The notes under the pieces: model-generated
Seen by the model: the letters and a program-made list of their open reading frames with translations, nothing else
Database searches by the model: none
Told to the model about the DNA's origin: nothing
Program-made: the position numbers and the translations under genes
NCBI RefSeq assembly: GCF_047948215.1
Contig: NC_134461.1
Coordinates: 88,718,245 to 88,782,244, forward strand
Origin: Lycorma delicatula
Lineage: Eukaryota > Arthropoda > Insecta > Hemiptera > Fulgoridae
DNA length: 64,000 nucleotides
Reading direction: 5' to 3'
Shown: in pieces, positions 49,861 through 63,781 of the stretch
How the letters are laid out: each line of letters starts with the position of its first letter
Numbering within the stretch: position 1 is the stretch's first letter

Positions 49861-51466
49861 TATATATATTAATGTTATTTCATAAATTATATTATTAAAA
49901 AAGTATTTGATATAAATAAAATTAGTTGAACATTTTAGCAATTGTCTATAGAAAAATTTGTTTAATTATTTGACTAATGTTTTTATAGTCTTTGAAGACT
50001 ATAATATCTCTTTATAAATTAAAGAAATCGAGAATTGATATATATATATATATATTTTATGTTAAAAAAAAAATAGGTAATATCGACATAAATACATAGT
50101 GTAAATTATTAATCCTTGAACAAATATTTGCTCTAATCGTAGCTCTATAGAAGAAATACATCCTTTTTATTTTTTACCTATTGTGTGACTTATTTGTTAT
50201 TCCCTTTAAGAACTAGGTGATAAAATTAATAATACAGGAAATTTAATAATATGATTAAAGAAAATTTTGTGTTATACAATATATTTTATTTATAGAAAAG
50301 GGGCACAGCCGAGTGAAAAATAATGATTATTATGAAAATACAAGATAAAGATAAAAAAGATAAAAATTTATGATTATACTTATGTAAGGATGTTCTGAAA
50401 GGAAAAGGACATTCAGGAAATGAAAATTTATAATCTTTTTAATAATCATTCCGCATAATAATTCAAATTTATATACTACATAATACAGATCTGATCTCCC
50501 CCCGCAATTACACAGTCTCGTTTTCATATCTCTGACTCTCTCGTTCCTTTTAAGTAAAACTACCGACTAATGATGTGCAGTACTAAAAGGCCGGATTTCA
50601 TTATATTTATTTCAGTTACGTACACGATTTTGTACACGTGTGTGTGTTTGTGAATTGCTTTAGAGATTGTTCTCTTTATACTTGTTAAACTTTGTTAGTT
50701 ACGAGTCCACTTCAATACTAGTATAGGTAGGTTGACAGGCGGGTGGATGCACGTGCGCGTAAGTAACCACTTCAAAGAATCGTAAGCATGCGCATACAAG
50801 CTGTACAGAGTACAACCTCTTCAATTTCTGAAGTATATTTCATAAGATTTTTCAACTTTTTCTTCAATTGAAATACATTCGTTTTATTTTTAATTTTAAT
50901 AAGCCTTATTTACTTATGGTGACAGCTACAAAGTTTTTTTTTTTTTTAAGATTATCTGTTCATTATACTAATTAAAATTTTAATTACTTGGTTTTTTATT
51001 AAAAATAAAAGTCTGAATCAACCATCTTTTATATTATATAAAAAATTAATTAGTGTAATAGTTATCCTTATGTATATGCCAATTTGACTTATGCAGTAAT
51101 ATTTTCCAATAGAATAATTAATACTCCTTTGAGATAGGTAAAATTATATTATCACCGCATTTTTTTTTTAATAAAATTTGAAACGAGTTTTTTTATAGCA
51201 ATGAAAATAATTAGTTATAGAAAATTCTGAATGATATAATAATTAAATATAATAAAGTTTTTTAAGAGAATAAAACTGACTTCATTAAAAAAAAAGAAAA
51301 GATACTACACTATCTGAACTAACCCTTAATGTGGTTTCCACTTTAAAAGTTAGAAATTTAAAAAGACTGAAAAATAATTATTTTTATAATTTTTTTTTGG
51401 TTCATTTTTTTATTATTATTTATAGAATCTTATATTTTTTTTTTTTTATTTATTTATTTATTTTTT

Positions 51467-51600
51467 TGTTTAACCTCCGGGTTCACCGTTAGACTTGCTT
51501 CAGAAGATGAGATGAATGACAAGTAGCGTGTGTGAAAATGCCATGTCTGATCGGGATTCGAACCCGGGACCTCCGGATGAAAGACAGAGACGCTACCACT
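51467..51600 (-). mobile_element. SINE family A copy
   Basis: Minus strand: head with GTAGCGTCTCTGTCTTTCAT, B-box GGGTTCGAATCCCGATCAGA, body CACACACGCTACTTGTCATT, end GGTGAACCCGGAGGTTAAAC. T-rich direct repeats flank it, so the target duplication cannot be fixed exactly. Confidence 0.85.
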
Positions 51601-52365
51601 TTATTTTTGGTTTGACTTTTATTTACAATACGGTTAGCCTACAAAAACGGTTGCCATATAAAAAAAAAATTATAAAAAATTGTCGTACAATGACTATACA
51701 GTTGTTCTATGGTTTTGTTCTAAAATATAGGAGTAAATAACATTTAAAGCCAGTAAATTACCATAAATACAGAGGCTCCAATAGTTTATTTTTCTTTAAG
51801 AAATGATGTCTATTATCAGCATTGTTTGAAACGGATAAAATGATTGAGCGACTTTTTTAATTGATTATCGATTGTAATTCAATAACTGACTTACCTTTTT
51901 GTTATACAACAGTATATCAGGGTAGTAAAAAAAAAAAAATGAAAAGAAGGTACTTCACACCTTGTTTTTTGTATTATCTGTGATTCTTGTTTAAAGTGAA
52001 GCTTTTGAGAAATGATGACAAAACAAATAATATTACAAAAAAAATTTGGATATTGTGATTTTAATTAACTTAAGAGAAATTTTGTAAATTAGTTTATTAA
52101 TGTGTATTTTATATTTTTCAGTTATCATAGTTATGTGTTACTGTATATTGTAAAACATTCTTTTTTGTATATGTATTATGTAATAAAGAATTATTATTAT
52201 TTATTACTTCATATTGAAAAAATAATGTTTTTTTTGGCGCAAAACGAAGGTTCGTTATTAGCGCTGGAGTGTTAAGGTTATGATATTAGACATTTTAATA
52301 ATACAAGTATTTATAGAAATTAATAAAATAAAAGGTATCATTTTATAACGCCTACTGCAATCGCG

Positions 52366-52384
52366 CAGCGCCAAAGGGGCGCTG
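52366..52384. repeat. GC-rich hairpin
   Basis: CAGCGCC and GGCGCTG form a 7-bp stem around AAAGG, within a 100-base patch (52350-52450) that is GC-rich against the surrounding intron. Confidence 0.5.
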
Positions 52385-53689
52385 ACCGGTAACTCTTCTG
52401 CCGTGTTTCACCTTTCAGAAACTGGTGCTGCGCCTGACGAGCTTCAAAAATTGGAATAGTACAACAATTTTATACGTATTATGTAGGCGAGTGACGTAAC
52501 TTTCATTAGGGAGCTCTTTCAAAATTGCAGATTATGTATGTATATGTAAAATTACATTTATATCTGTAAACAAAACCCGAGGTATTATTTATATTTATAT
52601 GGTCATTAGGTTTCATATAAATTTAATTCAAATGGACTTTTGTTTCAATGTATTGTTTATTTCAATTTGTCTGTTTATCTATTTATCTGTTTATTTATAT
52701 TATTAGTTGTATTTGTCTGTTTTACTGATTGTACGTTAGTAGGAATGAATACACAACTCGTTTTTAGGGAAATATTAAGAAAACGCATTGTTTTTAACTA
52801 AGTAAATCAGTATATTTATGAAAATATACACTTGATTTACCTTGTCAAGTATTTCTTCGCGTTTACCGTCGCTAAAAATAATTTAAAACAAAAAAAAACA
52901 CATGAAACATGAAAAAAAAAAAAAAATAAATATATATATATATATATATATTTCTTTTACATTGAAATTAGTTTCTAAGAACACATGTAATACAATTACA
53001 TAATTCTTAAATTTCTACAAACGGAACTAGTCAACATTCATTATAAAAAACATATATAAATAAAAAATAAAATAAACGCTAATTATTTGTTTAAACATTA
53101 AAATAACTGTTTATTCGTATACATGACAAATAAATTTGTATTTAGAGAACATTACCGAATTTTCATGCTTATAGTTTGTAAGTTTCTATATTACTGTATT
53201 TGAATATATGTGCGCGATATTTTGTGAGTCTGTGAAAGTGTGCGCGCCCCAAAAACAATTAATTAAAGAAAACTAGGATAATTTCTTCTTCACCCGTTAC
53301 AATCAAAAAGGAGTTTCTTTTAAAATAACTTCACAATATCATAATAAATGTTAAACATGTAGAAGCTTTATAACTATTTTCTAGTGAAAAATAAAGTTGT
53401 TTATACTTTTTTTTTACAATAATCTGACAGCTACTATAAGATTAAAAGACGAAGAGAGTAAACTTCTTTACTTTTCACCTTGTATATAAAGGAAAAAATA
53501 TAATAAAAATTGAATAAAATGTTTATACAGCAGAATAATAATGCAAACTATGATAACAATGATATTAAAGTTAAAAGCTCAATCTAAAAGTGTGTAAGAA
53601 TAAAATAAAAGTATTGAAATGATACTGAAAAAATTATAGTTAGGAATTAAATGTTTGTAAGATAAAATATATAATCAGAGCTTTTTAGA

Positions 53690-54830
53690 AAACTCCAAAG
53701 ACATGGAGGCCAAACTATCTAAGAGAGAACTCTTGGAGTTTCGCCTGAGAATGTTTTAATCTCAAATGATGAGAAAAAGGGTGGCTCATTCGGATCAAAA
53801 AGCCTGCCAGGTCGAAATTTTCATAAAAAAAAGATGTCATTGGTTTGTCTGGAATTTCTCCCACCACCATCCCATTCGGTTGCCTTAAAGCATAAGACCG
53901 AATGTCCGTGCCACAAACGGCTACTGTGCCTCAAAACGGTTTAGAGATAATATAATATCCTAATTAGCTCCTAGAGCTTACCTAACTGCGTGAGCGGAAT
54001 AAGCGTGGTGCCCTACACTACTCGCTTACGTTTCCCACCGCTCACTTGTCATATATTACTAAAATGGGTAGACGCACCCCGTCTACATACTAAAATATAT
54101 GACTTGTCAATAAATTAAAATTCATTCCGTCGAGGACAGCAATTCGCTGCCACGCCTAGGTCGCTGAATGCCAGCAAGTACTTGTCCACCATTTTATAGT
54201 GCTTGGAGCTATATTTGACCGATGACCAGTCATTTCTCGAGGGTAGCTTTCTACTGCAAGCGGTAGGGGTCTTATATCCCTTAAACTACTGATGCCGGTT
54301 GAACAAAACAACAGCACCAAGGAACTCCCGCACGGTCCTACAATGCGGCTCACGCCACATTGACTCCCCGCTTATGAGAGGCCAATTTTCCCCTTGACCT
54401 CTAAGTTCCAGGGTGGCCTGCGTTCTCCCAAGAGCTGGGCATCGAACATCATGTGTTCGTTCGACTGGCTCTCCCCTCAGACGCACAGCTCATCAGCTGC
54501 CAGGTGGAACCAAAACAAATATTGGTTCAAATTCGCTTGGTTAGAGAGCACTTGGGCTCCCGTTGCCCTTAAAAACAAACTAGAGGCATACCATCCCCCC
54601 AAGTTCTGTATAATTCTATACAAGAACCTACTCGTGGCGTGCCATTATTGCTGACATGCTTCCATCGCGAGGCTGTAAAGCCTCCTCCTCAGGCGGGAGA
54701 TGGGTAACTGTTCGAAATTTAGAACGAGATGTCATAAGAAAAAACAGTGATTCTAAACGTGCATGCAGTTTTTTAATATAGTGTGTAAAATACAAAGGTA
54801 AAAGATAAATGATTTTTCTCAATATGACCA
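53690..54830 (-). pseudogene. LINE C-terminal end with 3' UTR (R1/LOA or I-like)
   Basis: The minus strand near 54580-54286 reads LNQYLFWFHLAADELCV, stop (Cys codon changed to TGA), GESQSNEHMMFD, then after a 1-base loss CPALGRTQATLELRGQGENW. It ends HCRTVREFLGAVVLFNRHQ before the stop at 54286. The C-x-C...H....C pattern and tail match zinc-knuckle-like ends of LINE ORF2. The non-coding part to about 53690 is presumably the 3' UTR, but its end and any duplication were not located. Confidence 0.6.
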
Positions 54831-55680
54831 ATTACAAAATATTTGAATTTATCAAGCTAAAAAGAAAATAATAATAAAGAAATTATAAGCCAGAAATTGT
54901 CAAATTTATTTTTGTACCTATGTAAATTATAAAGAATAAATGAAATACAAAGGAATATAACAGCAAAATAGCTCAAACAAGGAGAAATTATTTGCAGCAA
55001 TGAATTTTATTACTGTCCTTGGATAGCAAAAAAGCCACCGTATATTGCATTCATGGCAAGAGTAAAGTCGGCTTCCGCAGTAATCAGCAAGAAAGATACT
55101 GACAAGCTGGTACAACATTAACAGTTTAGCTTTGAAGAAGGCGATTTGTTTTGTAACTCCCTATTTGTTCTGGTAAAGACTCCTACTTCAAGATTAAAAC
55201 AACTTTGAATTGATTTCTTAAAAGATCAGGAAAATTAGTACAGAGGTCGGTATTAGTGAAGCTACCAAACTGATGTGTTTTGAGAATTTTCGTCATCTTT
55301 TTCGTTTTCCGGTTATTTCGTTTGGGATTCTTCGTCTAAGACGTACAGGCCTGTCCGTGCAAACATGTTCTTTTATAGCTGACGGAGTAGAATGATGGAA
55401 GACTAGCGATTGACTGAATCGACACAAGTTATTGGAATTCTGATACGGTAACTGCCATTCTGATTGGAACCTTCCAGTCGATTTTTTACATCAATTATTG
55501 CCTTGTAGCGCAATATTTTAATGACACCGTAAAAGGTTGTTAAAAATTCGATAGGCGATGAGTTTATGTAGTTTGAAATGAAATAGATTTTAAGACTAAT
55601 AGAAGAAAATAAAAATAATTGATATATTTTTTATGAAGAACAAACTAGATTGGTGGATATTTAGGTTTATTTTTTTTAAA
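54831..55680. other. A/T-rich intronic DNA, nothing recognised
   Basis: The stretch 55260-55560 is less A/T-rich with no block I can assign on either strand. Confidence 0.4.
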
Positions 55681-55684
55681 TAGA

Positions 55685-55830
55685 GCATTATGATGATGAT
55701 AAAATGCATAGAGGAAGACAAAGATTGAAGTATATAAAAAATTATGCTTAAGAATTATGTAATAGAATTAGAAAATTTAAAAAAATAGCACAGTATAGAA
55801 TAGAATTCAGAAAATGATAAAGAACAGATA
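55685..55830 (+). pseudogene. Possible LINE C-terminal scrap
   Basis: The + frame near 55700 reads MHRGRQRLKYIKNYA, stop, ELCNRIRKFKKIAQYRIEFR. This resembles the GRPRL-YVKQI---V---Y-EMKRLA-DR--WR end of RTE-like LINEs. Confidence 0.35.
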
Positions 55831-58152
55831 AAAATGAATTTCAAAAGTGAAAAAATATCAAATAATGAATGTAATCTATTTTGAACGTTATAGGGAATAA
55901 TATTTTGTAATATTATTTGGCTCTATTGAAATTACTATTTTTTTATTTATGACAGGAACAAAATTCATAAATCTGAAATGATATTTATTGCAATCTGTAT
56001 ACCTCAGTATTCAGTGTATGAGTTTATTTGCAAACCTATTTCATTGCACTGAAAATCTAACATAAACATTATTTTAACATAACAATTTTAGCATGTTTAC
56101 CACATGTCCAATATATTCTAGGAGTTGTCTGTATTCAAAATGTTGTGTCATGCTTATGGAGTTATATACCGTCCAATTTCAGGGTCCATAATAATAGTTG
56201 TACTCTGTTTTATTATATAATTTAGGATGGTTTGCTTCATTTTGAACAGGGGATGTGCTCGTTTATCATTGTATGTACTTAGCTGATATAAATTATGAAT
56301 GATTTTGTCGATTCTATTCGTATTAACAAGTAGTGTTTCAGCACCGTTTTACATCGCTATCATAAACACAATAAGTAATCGATCTATAATTCAAAACATT
56401 AGTCATTCGCTATTTCCTTCATGGTAGAATCTCAACTACTGATCCGAGGGAACATGACTTCTGTTTGAGATTCCACGAAAGTATTAGTCACCTGTTACGA
56501 ATTAAAAAAGAGTTTATCTTCATTCCGGTCTCATTACTTTATTAATGAATCGTATTGGTGATGTTTTTTTAATTTTGGTTCTTTTCATTATATTTTTTTG
56601 ATGATAATTTTATTTGCTTCTTTTACTAAGAGTGCTCAGTTTTCCTTTTATTTTTGATTACCTTCGGCTATAGCTGCTCCACCCCCTCTGTACATGTTAT
56701 AAAAAAATAATAATAAATAAATATGAACATATCTTCGTAAAAAAATTAAACTTATTTTCATTTTTACAAGTTTTCCTCACAGTGCAAATTAGGTTCTTCA
56801 TATTCCTACGTCATATAAAGAATGATTTGTTTGTTTATCTAACTGTTTGCCCGGTATAATCTCAGAAACTACTGAATTGTTTTTTTTCTGACTGATATAG
56901 GCTACCACCTCATATTAATTACGTTGTTACCAGAACTGTCTCAACTAATTCTACTCCCTATGCCAACCCTTTGTAATAATACTTATTATATTATATTACA
57001 GATAATAATAAATAATAATTGTTTAGTTTTAAATATGAATAATATAACAATTGTAAATTTTGAATTTTATAAAACATACGCGCACTGAACTTTGAAATCT
57101 AGTTCTCTAGATATATTTTGGTTAATAAAAATTAAATTATTCGAACTGTTCTTTACAATATACATATATGACTTTCAGGGATCAGCAAAAAACTTAATGA
57201 TAATAAAGATCCTTTAACCACAGTTCCTTTTAATTAACTAACATTGCTAGTTAAAATTATCTTTAATTAAGTTTACTTTAATTGAAATTATTTAGTTAAT
57301 TTTATAAATTAATCTTTTTACTTTTTTTATTTTACTTTTGACGTCATCTTAATTAAATATTTGATAAAATGTTAAGAATTATTTAACAATAAGTACATTT
57401 TTCATTGTAATTTTTTGTGTTGTACTTAGACTAAATTATATTCAAATTATGTTAATATGGGAACCTGCTGATAAGATCTATGTCTTAGCAGGACTCAGTA
57501 TTATACAATTTATGAAAATAAATAAATAAATACAAATTATTATTTTTTATATTATTGTTAAAAATAAGTTCCATGCATTACTACAATACATTTTTCATAA
57601 CGAATTTGTGCATACTTAATATTTTAAATCTAACAGTTGACCCACTTAGCTTGGTTTTATTTTTAAAATCGCTATTTGAATTGTTTCTATCCTTTCCCTT
57701 CGATTTGATGAATCGATTCTAACTTTTCATTCCTTCTTTTCCTCTCATTCTCATTTACTGTTTGTGCTAATTTCTTTCTGTAAATTATATTTGTCAATAA
57801 GGTTTAATACGAGCCATCTATAAACCTTTACATTAATAAAAATACAATAACAGTGAATACGAAATCTTTTGTGTAAATTTAAAGATAATCAAAATATTCT
57901 TTTTTACTTATTTCGTCATAGTAAATTTTTTTAGCGGGAAAAATATTTAGTTATAAAATAGATATATTTAGATATTATAAATAGATGCTGATAACTTAGT
58001 GATAACTATCCGCTGAAGTCGCGCACTAGAGCCAGAATTATAAAAAAAAGTTGTATTTCTTGTATATCACGTTTTTTTTTCTAGCAAATAATAAATTATT
58101 CATAATATTTTATAAAAATATTCATTAATTCTGATTTTTCTTATCCATTTAG

Positions 58153-59601
<1,449 letters not shown>

Positions 59602-59800
59602 GTAGGGAACAAGTATAGGGAACAGCAAGTGTAAAAAAAGGAAGAGACTTGGTTTCCCTTCCTGGTGGCTTGAGGCAGGTACGAGGCAAGACCGAGTTCC
59701 GATTACTGCGGTGGGGCCCGGGAACGGCATAGCCCGGCCCGGTTACCGTGCCTTTTTTTTACACTTGCTGTTCCGTATACTTGCTATACTTGTTCCCTAT
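59602..59800. mobile_element. MITE-like inverted repeat with GC-rich core
   Basis: The left arm 59602-59641 starts TAGGGAACAAGTATAGGGAA and ends AACAGCAAGTGTAAAAAAAG. The right arm 59751-59800 reversed starts TAGGGAACAAGTATAGCAAG and ends AACAGCAAGTGTAAAAAAAA; it carries about 10 extra bases. The 110-base core is GC-rich (GGGGCCCGGGAACGGC, CCCGGCCCGG) in an otherwise A/T-rich intron. No coding sequence. Confidence 0.7.
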
Positions 59801-60168
59801 ATAAGTGCCTCAGTAATTTGAGGCAGGCGAATGAAGTTAATAAAAGATTCGCCTCATGGGTTGCGTATTGCTTGAATGCTGATCTGACCCAGGAAAGCAG
59901 GAGAAAAAAGTTACATCTACGTATTCGTAATTTTTTTTTTAAATGTTTGCCGTAGGATACAATACAATATACAAAAAAACGCATATACCAAAGTAGCTGA
60001 ATGTAATTTAGTTTAATGTATTAGGTCACATACAAAATAAATCTGATGTAATAATAATTATTATTATTATTAAATGACAATGCCAACTTTTAAATTTTTT
60101 ACTGAAATTTTTAGAAAAAAGAAATGATTTGACTTTCTCTTTACACAACTACCCAAAGAGAAGTGTAA

Positions 60169-60201
60169 TGGTATTTAGGGTGCATTTAACCCTAAATACC
60201 A
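60169..60201. repeat. Perfect 13-bp stem hairpin
   Basis: TGGTATTTAGGGT (60169-60181) and ACCCTAAATACCA (60189-60201) are exact reverse complements around a 7-base loop. Confidence 0.85.
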
Positions 60202-60798
60202 GTATGTATTATGTTTGCTTCACCACAGCAGCTCAATGGCTGAACTGATTTAAATGTATGACTCCGCATTGGAATCCTTACGTTACCGGAAGTGTCATAG
60301 ACTATATAAATATATATGTTTAAATCGATTTAACAAATTTGAAACAAAAAATTGTACTATATACAAATTTGTCATCCGCACGCTCTTTAATTATCCTATG
60401 CGTATATTAGTAATTGTCTTATATTAAAGAGCGATGTTTGTTAGCAATTCTTTTTTTGGCAGTAGTTTTTTTAATTTTTAATATTTATTTTTCGTTTAAA
60501 CTTTAATTACCTCAATGCAATTTATACCATATGTTTGCCAGATATATACGAGGACGATATCTGATATAAGGTTGATAACTTACATTTAAACCTCATCAGT
60601 TTATATTACAAAGAAATAATTAAATTAAGGACCATGCACTAGTTAATGCCGAAAATATAGACAGTTTAAGTGCAACGAATATGATTGTATTTTATAAGCT
60701 TCCTACAGGAGGTTCTATCTGCTAATGAGGTTCAAGATGAGAACAAACGTACTGTAGATGGAAGTAAAGCTGATCAGGCATAAGGTTGATGCTAAATG

Positions 60799-60965
60799 TA
60801 TTTAGAACCATTGGTTTTTTTTTTACATATAAAATTAGGATAATGTTAGGGGTAGCTTTATTCTTTGGTTTTGTGGCTTTAAATTATTAGGTTTTAAGTT
60901 TATTTTCATCTATTTAGAACCATTGGTTTTTTTTTACATATAAAATTAGGATAATGTTAGGGGTA
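60799..60965. repeat. Direct duplication of a 55-base segment
   Basis: The segment from TATTTAGAACCATTGG to GATAATGTTAGGGGTA occurs at 60799-60854 and 60911-60965. The copies are identical except for one base in the T run. 56 bases of other sequence separate them. Confidence 0.9.
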
Positions 60966-62249
60966 AAAAGTTCTATATATATTAAATAACATAGGTATTT
61001 GGAGATCTATATAAAATTATTTAGTTTAAAGGCAGTTTTACGTAAAATAAGAATATCTATTAAAAATAAATAAATTTGTTGCAACGAAACAAAAGATGTT
61101 GATAAGTGTAAATATATAATTTAATTTATAATTATAATTAATTTAAGATACAATTTTGAATGTCAAAATTTTGATTCAAACAGCCTTCCGTACATTAATA
61201 TCGCATTAAAATAAATTTACCTTTTTTTAATAATTTATACATTTTTAAATTCCAATTTGTTTTAGTGATTTTAATGTACTGTATAAAATACCTTTTTGAA
61301 TATTTTAAATTAATTTATTCAGGTTAATTTTTATAAGTTTTGCGGTTTATCTGTTACTATTATCCATATCGTATGTATACCACTATTACCCCCCTTAATA
61401 TGGAATAAGTTTCAGTGAACTTTTTACAATCAATTTTGTCTATGTTCTATTTATGTAATGATATATTTTTAGCTTAAAAATCTTTGTCGAAAGCTTTTCT
61501 GTATATGAATTGTTCTGTTAGTAACACAGGTCTTCACTCTATTCTCCATCTAATGCGGGAATCGGGACTCCTTCGTGATTATATTCAGGCATTAGTTAAA
61601 AGAGTTCATTGTTCGAACTAATACATAGTCTTATCAGTAATTACAGAAGTTATTTTTGGGTAATATCACAATCATATAACGGCTTATTTAAATACTGTTA
61701 GAGCTTAGTTGTACGTCACATAAGCCTTTCATTTTATTTCCACTTGATTTAAATAATCCTCTATCCATTCATACGCAACCGAAATAAGTAGTTTACGTAT
61801 CAAATATTTGATAATTGTTCAATACTATTTTATTTCACCGACTTATTCTCGTTATAAATTATAATTGTTAATTTAAAGGTAATCCTTATCAATAATTACT
61901 GTAAACATAGAATATATATATCAGAGGGGAAACAGAATGTTAGCGTTTTCGTTTACGTTCAGGCGGTATTGCGTAAGACCTGAGTTTTTGTATTCTTGGA
62001 AAGAATCAAATTTATTTCGTAGAAATGAATGGAAATACAAATACTATATATTATAGCAAGGAAAAAAACTTACATTTACAAAGAATCGTCTACTAAATCA
62101 TATTGTATCAAAGTAATAAATCTATAATTAAACAGGATAAGTAGTTATACTTTTGTATCTGTTTACAACATTTATTAGCAGATATTCATATACTAAATAT
62201 CGATAGAGATGAGATATCATCGTTTATAATAATGAGAAAATGAACTTTT

Positions 62250-63480
62250 ACCAGGGCTAGAAGTTATGGACGCGTTGAGGGAGAGAGGCCTGAGCGGATA
62301 CCTGCTCTCGTTCATAATTAATTGTTTGCATGAACGCACATTGTTTGCTGATACGGAGGAGGGTCGGGTTTCTTTTAACATGTATGGTGGTGTTCCTCAA
62401 GAATCGGTACTCGGACCTATCTTATGGAACTCGGTGCACGATGGCCTACTGGAGTGACCTTACCGGGGGATTCCACGATGGTCGCGTACGCCGACGACTT
62501 CACACTGCTCGTGGCTGCAGGTTCCGAAGACATTGTTGAAGAAACAGCCAACGAGGCCATAAGATATATCAGCAGATGGCTCAGAAAGAGGAATGGAGTT
62601 ATCACCAACCAAGACGGCTATTTTGCCAATGGTAGGAGGAAGGAAATTGAGGAAAATCTCAGTTAGGGTCGACGGTCACACGCTCAGGCAATCTAGCTCC
62701 GTGAAATATCTTGGCGTGCATATTGATAGAGCGGTGCGTTTCTCCAGGCCAGGGAGGCGGTAGCCAAGGAAGAGAGATCTTTGTCGACTTTACGGAAACT
62801 CATGCCAATTAAAGGGGGCCCTAGAACGGATACAAGACGTATCCTCTCATCGGTCGGTACATGTGAACTGATACACGCTGCTCCGGCTTGGAGTTCTGTC
62901 CTCCAGTTAAAGAGGTATACAGGATTTCTCCGGTCCTTTCAGAGAAGACTGATAGTCGGGGTCGCAACGGCGTATCGGAACGCGTGTCTCAGAACGTGGT
63001 CTGTGTGATTACGGGCTTACCTCCCATCCCCTTCGTATTAAACATATTACGAGCATGTATGAGGGGATGATCAGGTGGACCTCTGATCAGATCCTTATGA
63101 AGGAATGACAGATGTCCTGGGACGCCTCAGTCAAAGGAGCCTGGACAAGACGCGTTATCTCCAGGGGGTCTTATTTTCTTACCCAGCTCCTTTTGGGCCA
63201 CGGAGAGTTTGGCTCTTACTTAGTCAGATTTGGAAGGAGAGCCACCCCAGATTGTACTGTGATGCTCAGGGATCGCCAGAACACTTGTTTTTCTACTGCG
63301 AAAATCGGCCACATTTAGGACTCGAGGCATGGAATTTGACTCCTGACAACATGGTTGAATACATATTGGGAAGAGACAGGCAATGGTAGTCTGTATCCGC
63401 CTTGGCAACAAACATCCTCAGGATTAAGAAGCAGGAAGCTGCGAGCTGGGATTTCGGCTGAGCAGCCAATGCTATTCTAG
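62250..63480 (+). pseudogene. R1-like LINE, reverse transcriptase and C-terminal fragment
   Basis: + strand blocks in order with frameshifts: ALRERGLSGYLLSFIINCLH (62269-62328), GRVSFNMYGGVPQESVLGP (usual PQGSVLGP has Glu for Gly), then STMVAYADDFTLLVAAGS near 62475-62530 with the catalytic YADD. ANEAIRYISRWLR, RVDGHTLRQSSSVKYLGVHI near 62667-62726 and STLRKLMPIKGGPRTDTRRI near 62782-62842 follow. A zinc-knuckle-like region with SPEHLFFYCENRPHLGLEAW lies near 63274-63330, and the frame ends near EAASWDFG at about 63460. Stop codons and shifts make it inactive. The N-terminal half and endonuclease are absent. Confidence 0.85.
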
Positions 63481-63489
63481 ATGGACACG

Positions 63490-63720
63490 AATAGATAACG
63501 ATAATGATGAAGACATCAATCCGCCAAATCTTCCACAAGTTGTAGAGGCAATGAAAACCGTTTGCCGGTTTCTTAGTTTTACAGAAGTTTCTAATAAAAA
63601 CAATGAGTGTTTTGATTTAGAAAATAACCTTCAAAAATTGTATTACAACACAAATATTTGAAACAAAGCAAAATAATCGACTTTTTGCAGAAAAAGTCTA
63701 CAATTTTTCTCTATCTTGTT
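63490..63720 (+). pseudogene. pogo/Tigger-like transposase, C-terminal remnant
   Basis: The + strand reads NDNDEDINPPNLPQVVEAMK-like text (there is one extra residue after NDN), then TVCRFLSFTEVSNKNNECF and NNLQKLYYNTNI. After a stop and shift it reads KQSKIIDFLQKK. The acidic start, helical middle and KQSKI-DF ending are the pattern of pogo/Tigger transposase C-termini. It directly follows the R1-like LINE, so the LINE may have inserted into this transposon. Confidence 0.5.
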
Positions 63721-63747
63721 TTTATCGTATTTGTATTTATTATTGCG

Positions 63748-63750
63748 TAG

Positions 63751-63778
<28 letters not shown>
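63748..63778. repeat. Long poly-T tract
   Basis: About 30 T in a row. It could be the poly-A tail of a minus-strand retroposon, but no element is recognisable beside it. Nothing else is recognised to 64000. Confidence 0.9.

Positions 63779-63781
<3 letters not shown>

Larger units (their letters stand above)
59801..62249. other. A/T-rich intronic DNA with small repeats
   Basis: Apart from the hairpin and the direct repeat listed next, no gene or transposon was recognised. Confidence 0.45.

Noticed and set aside
54156..54486. Possible host gene exon on the minus strand
   Set aside because: The frames join, after one lost base and one nonsense change, into a LINE zinc-knuckle-like C-terminus.
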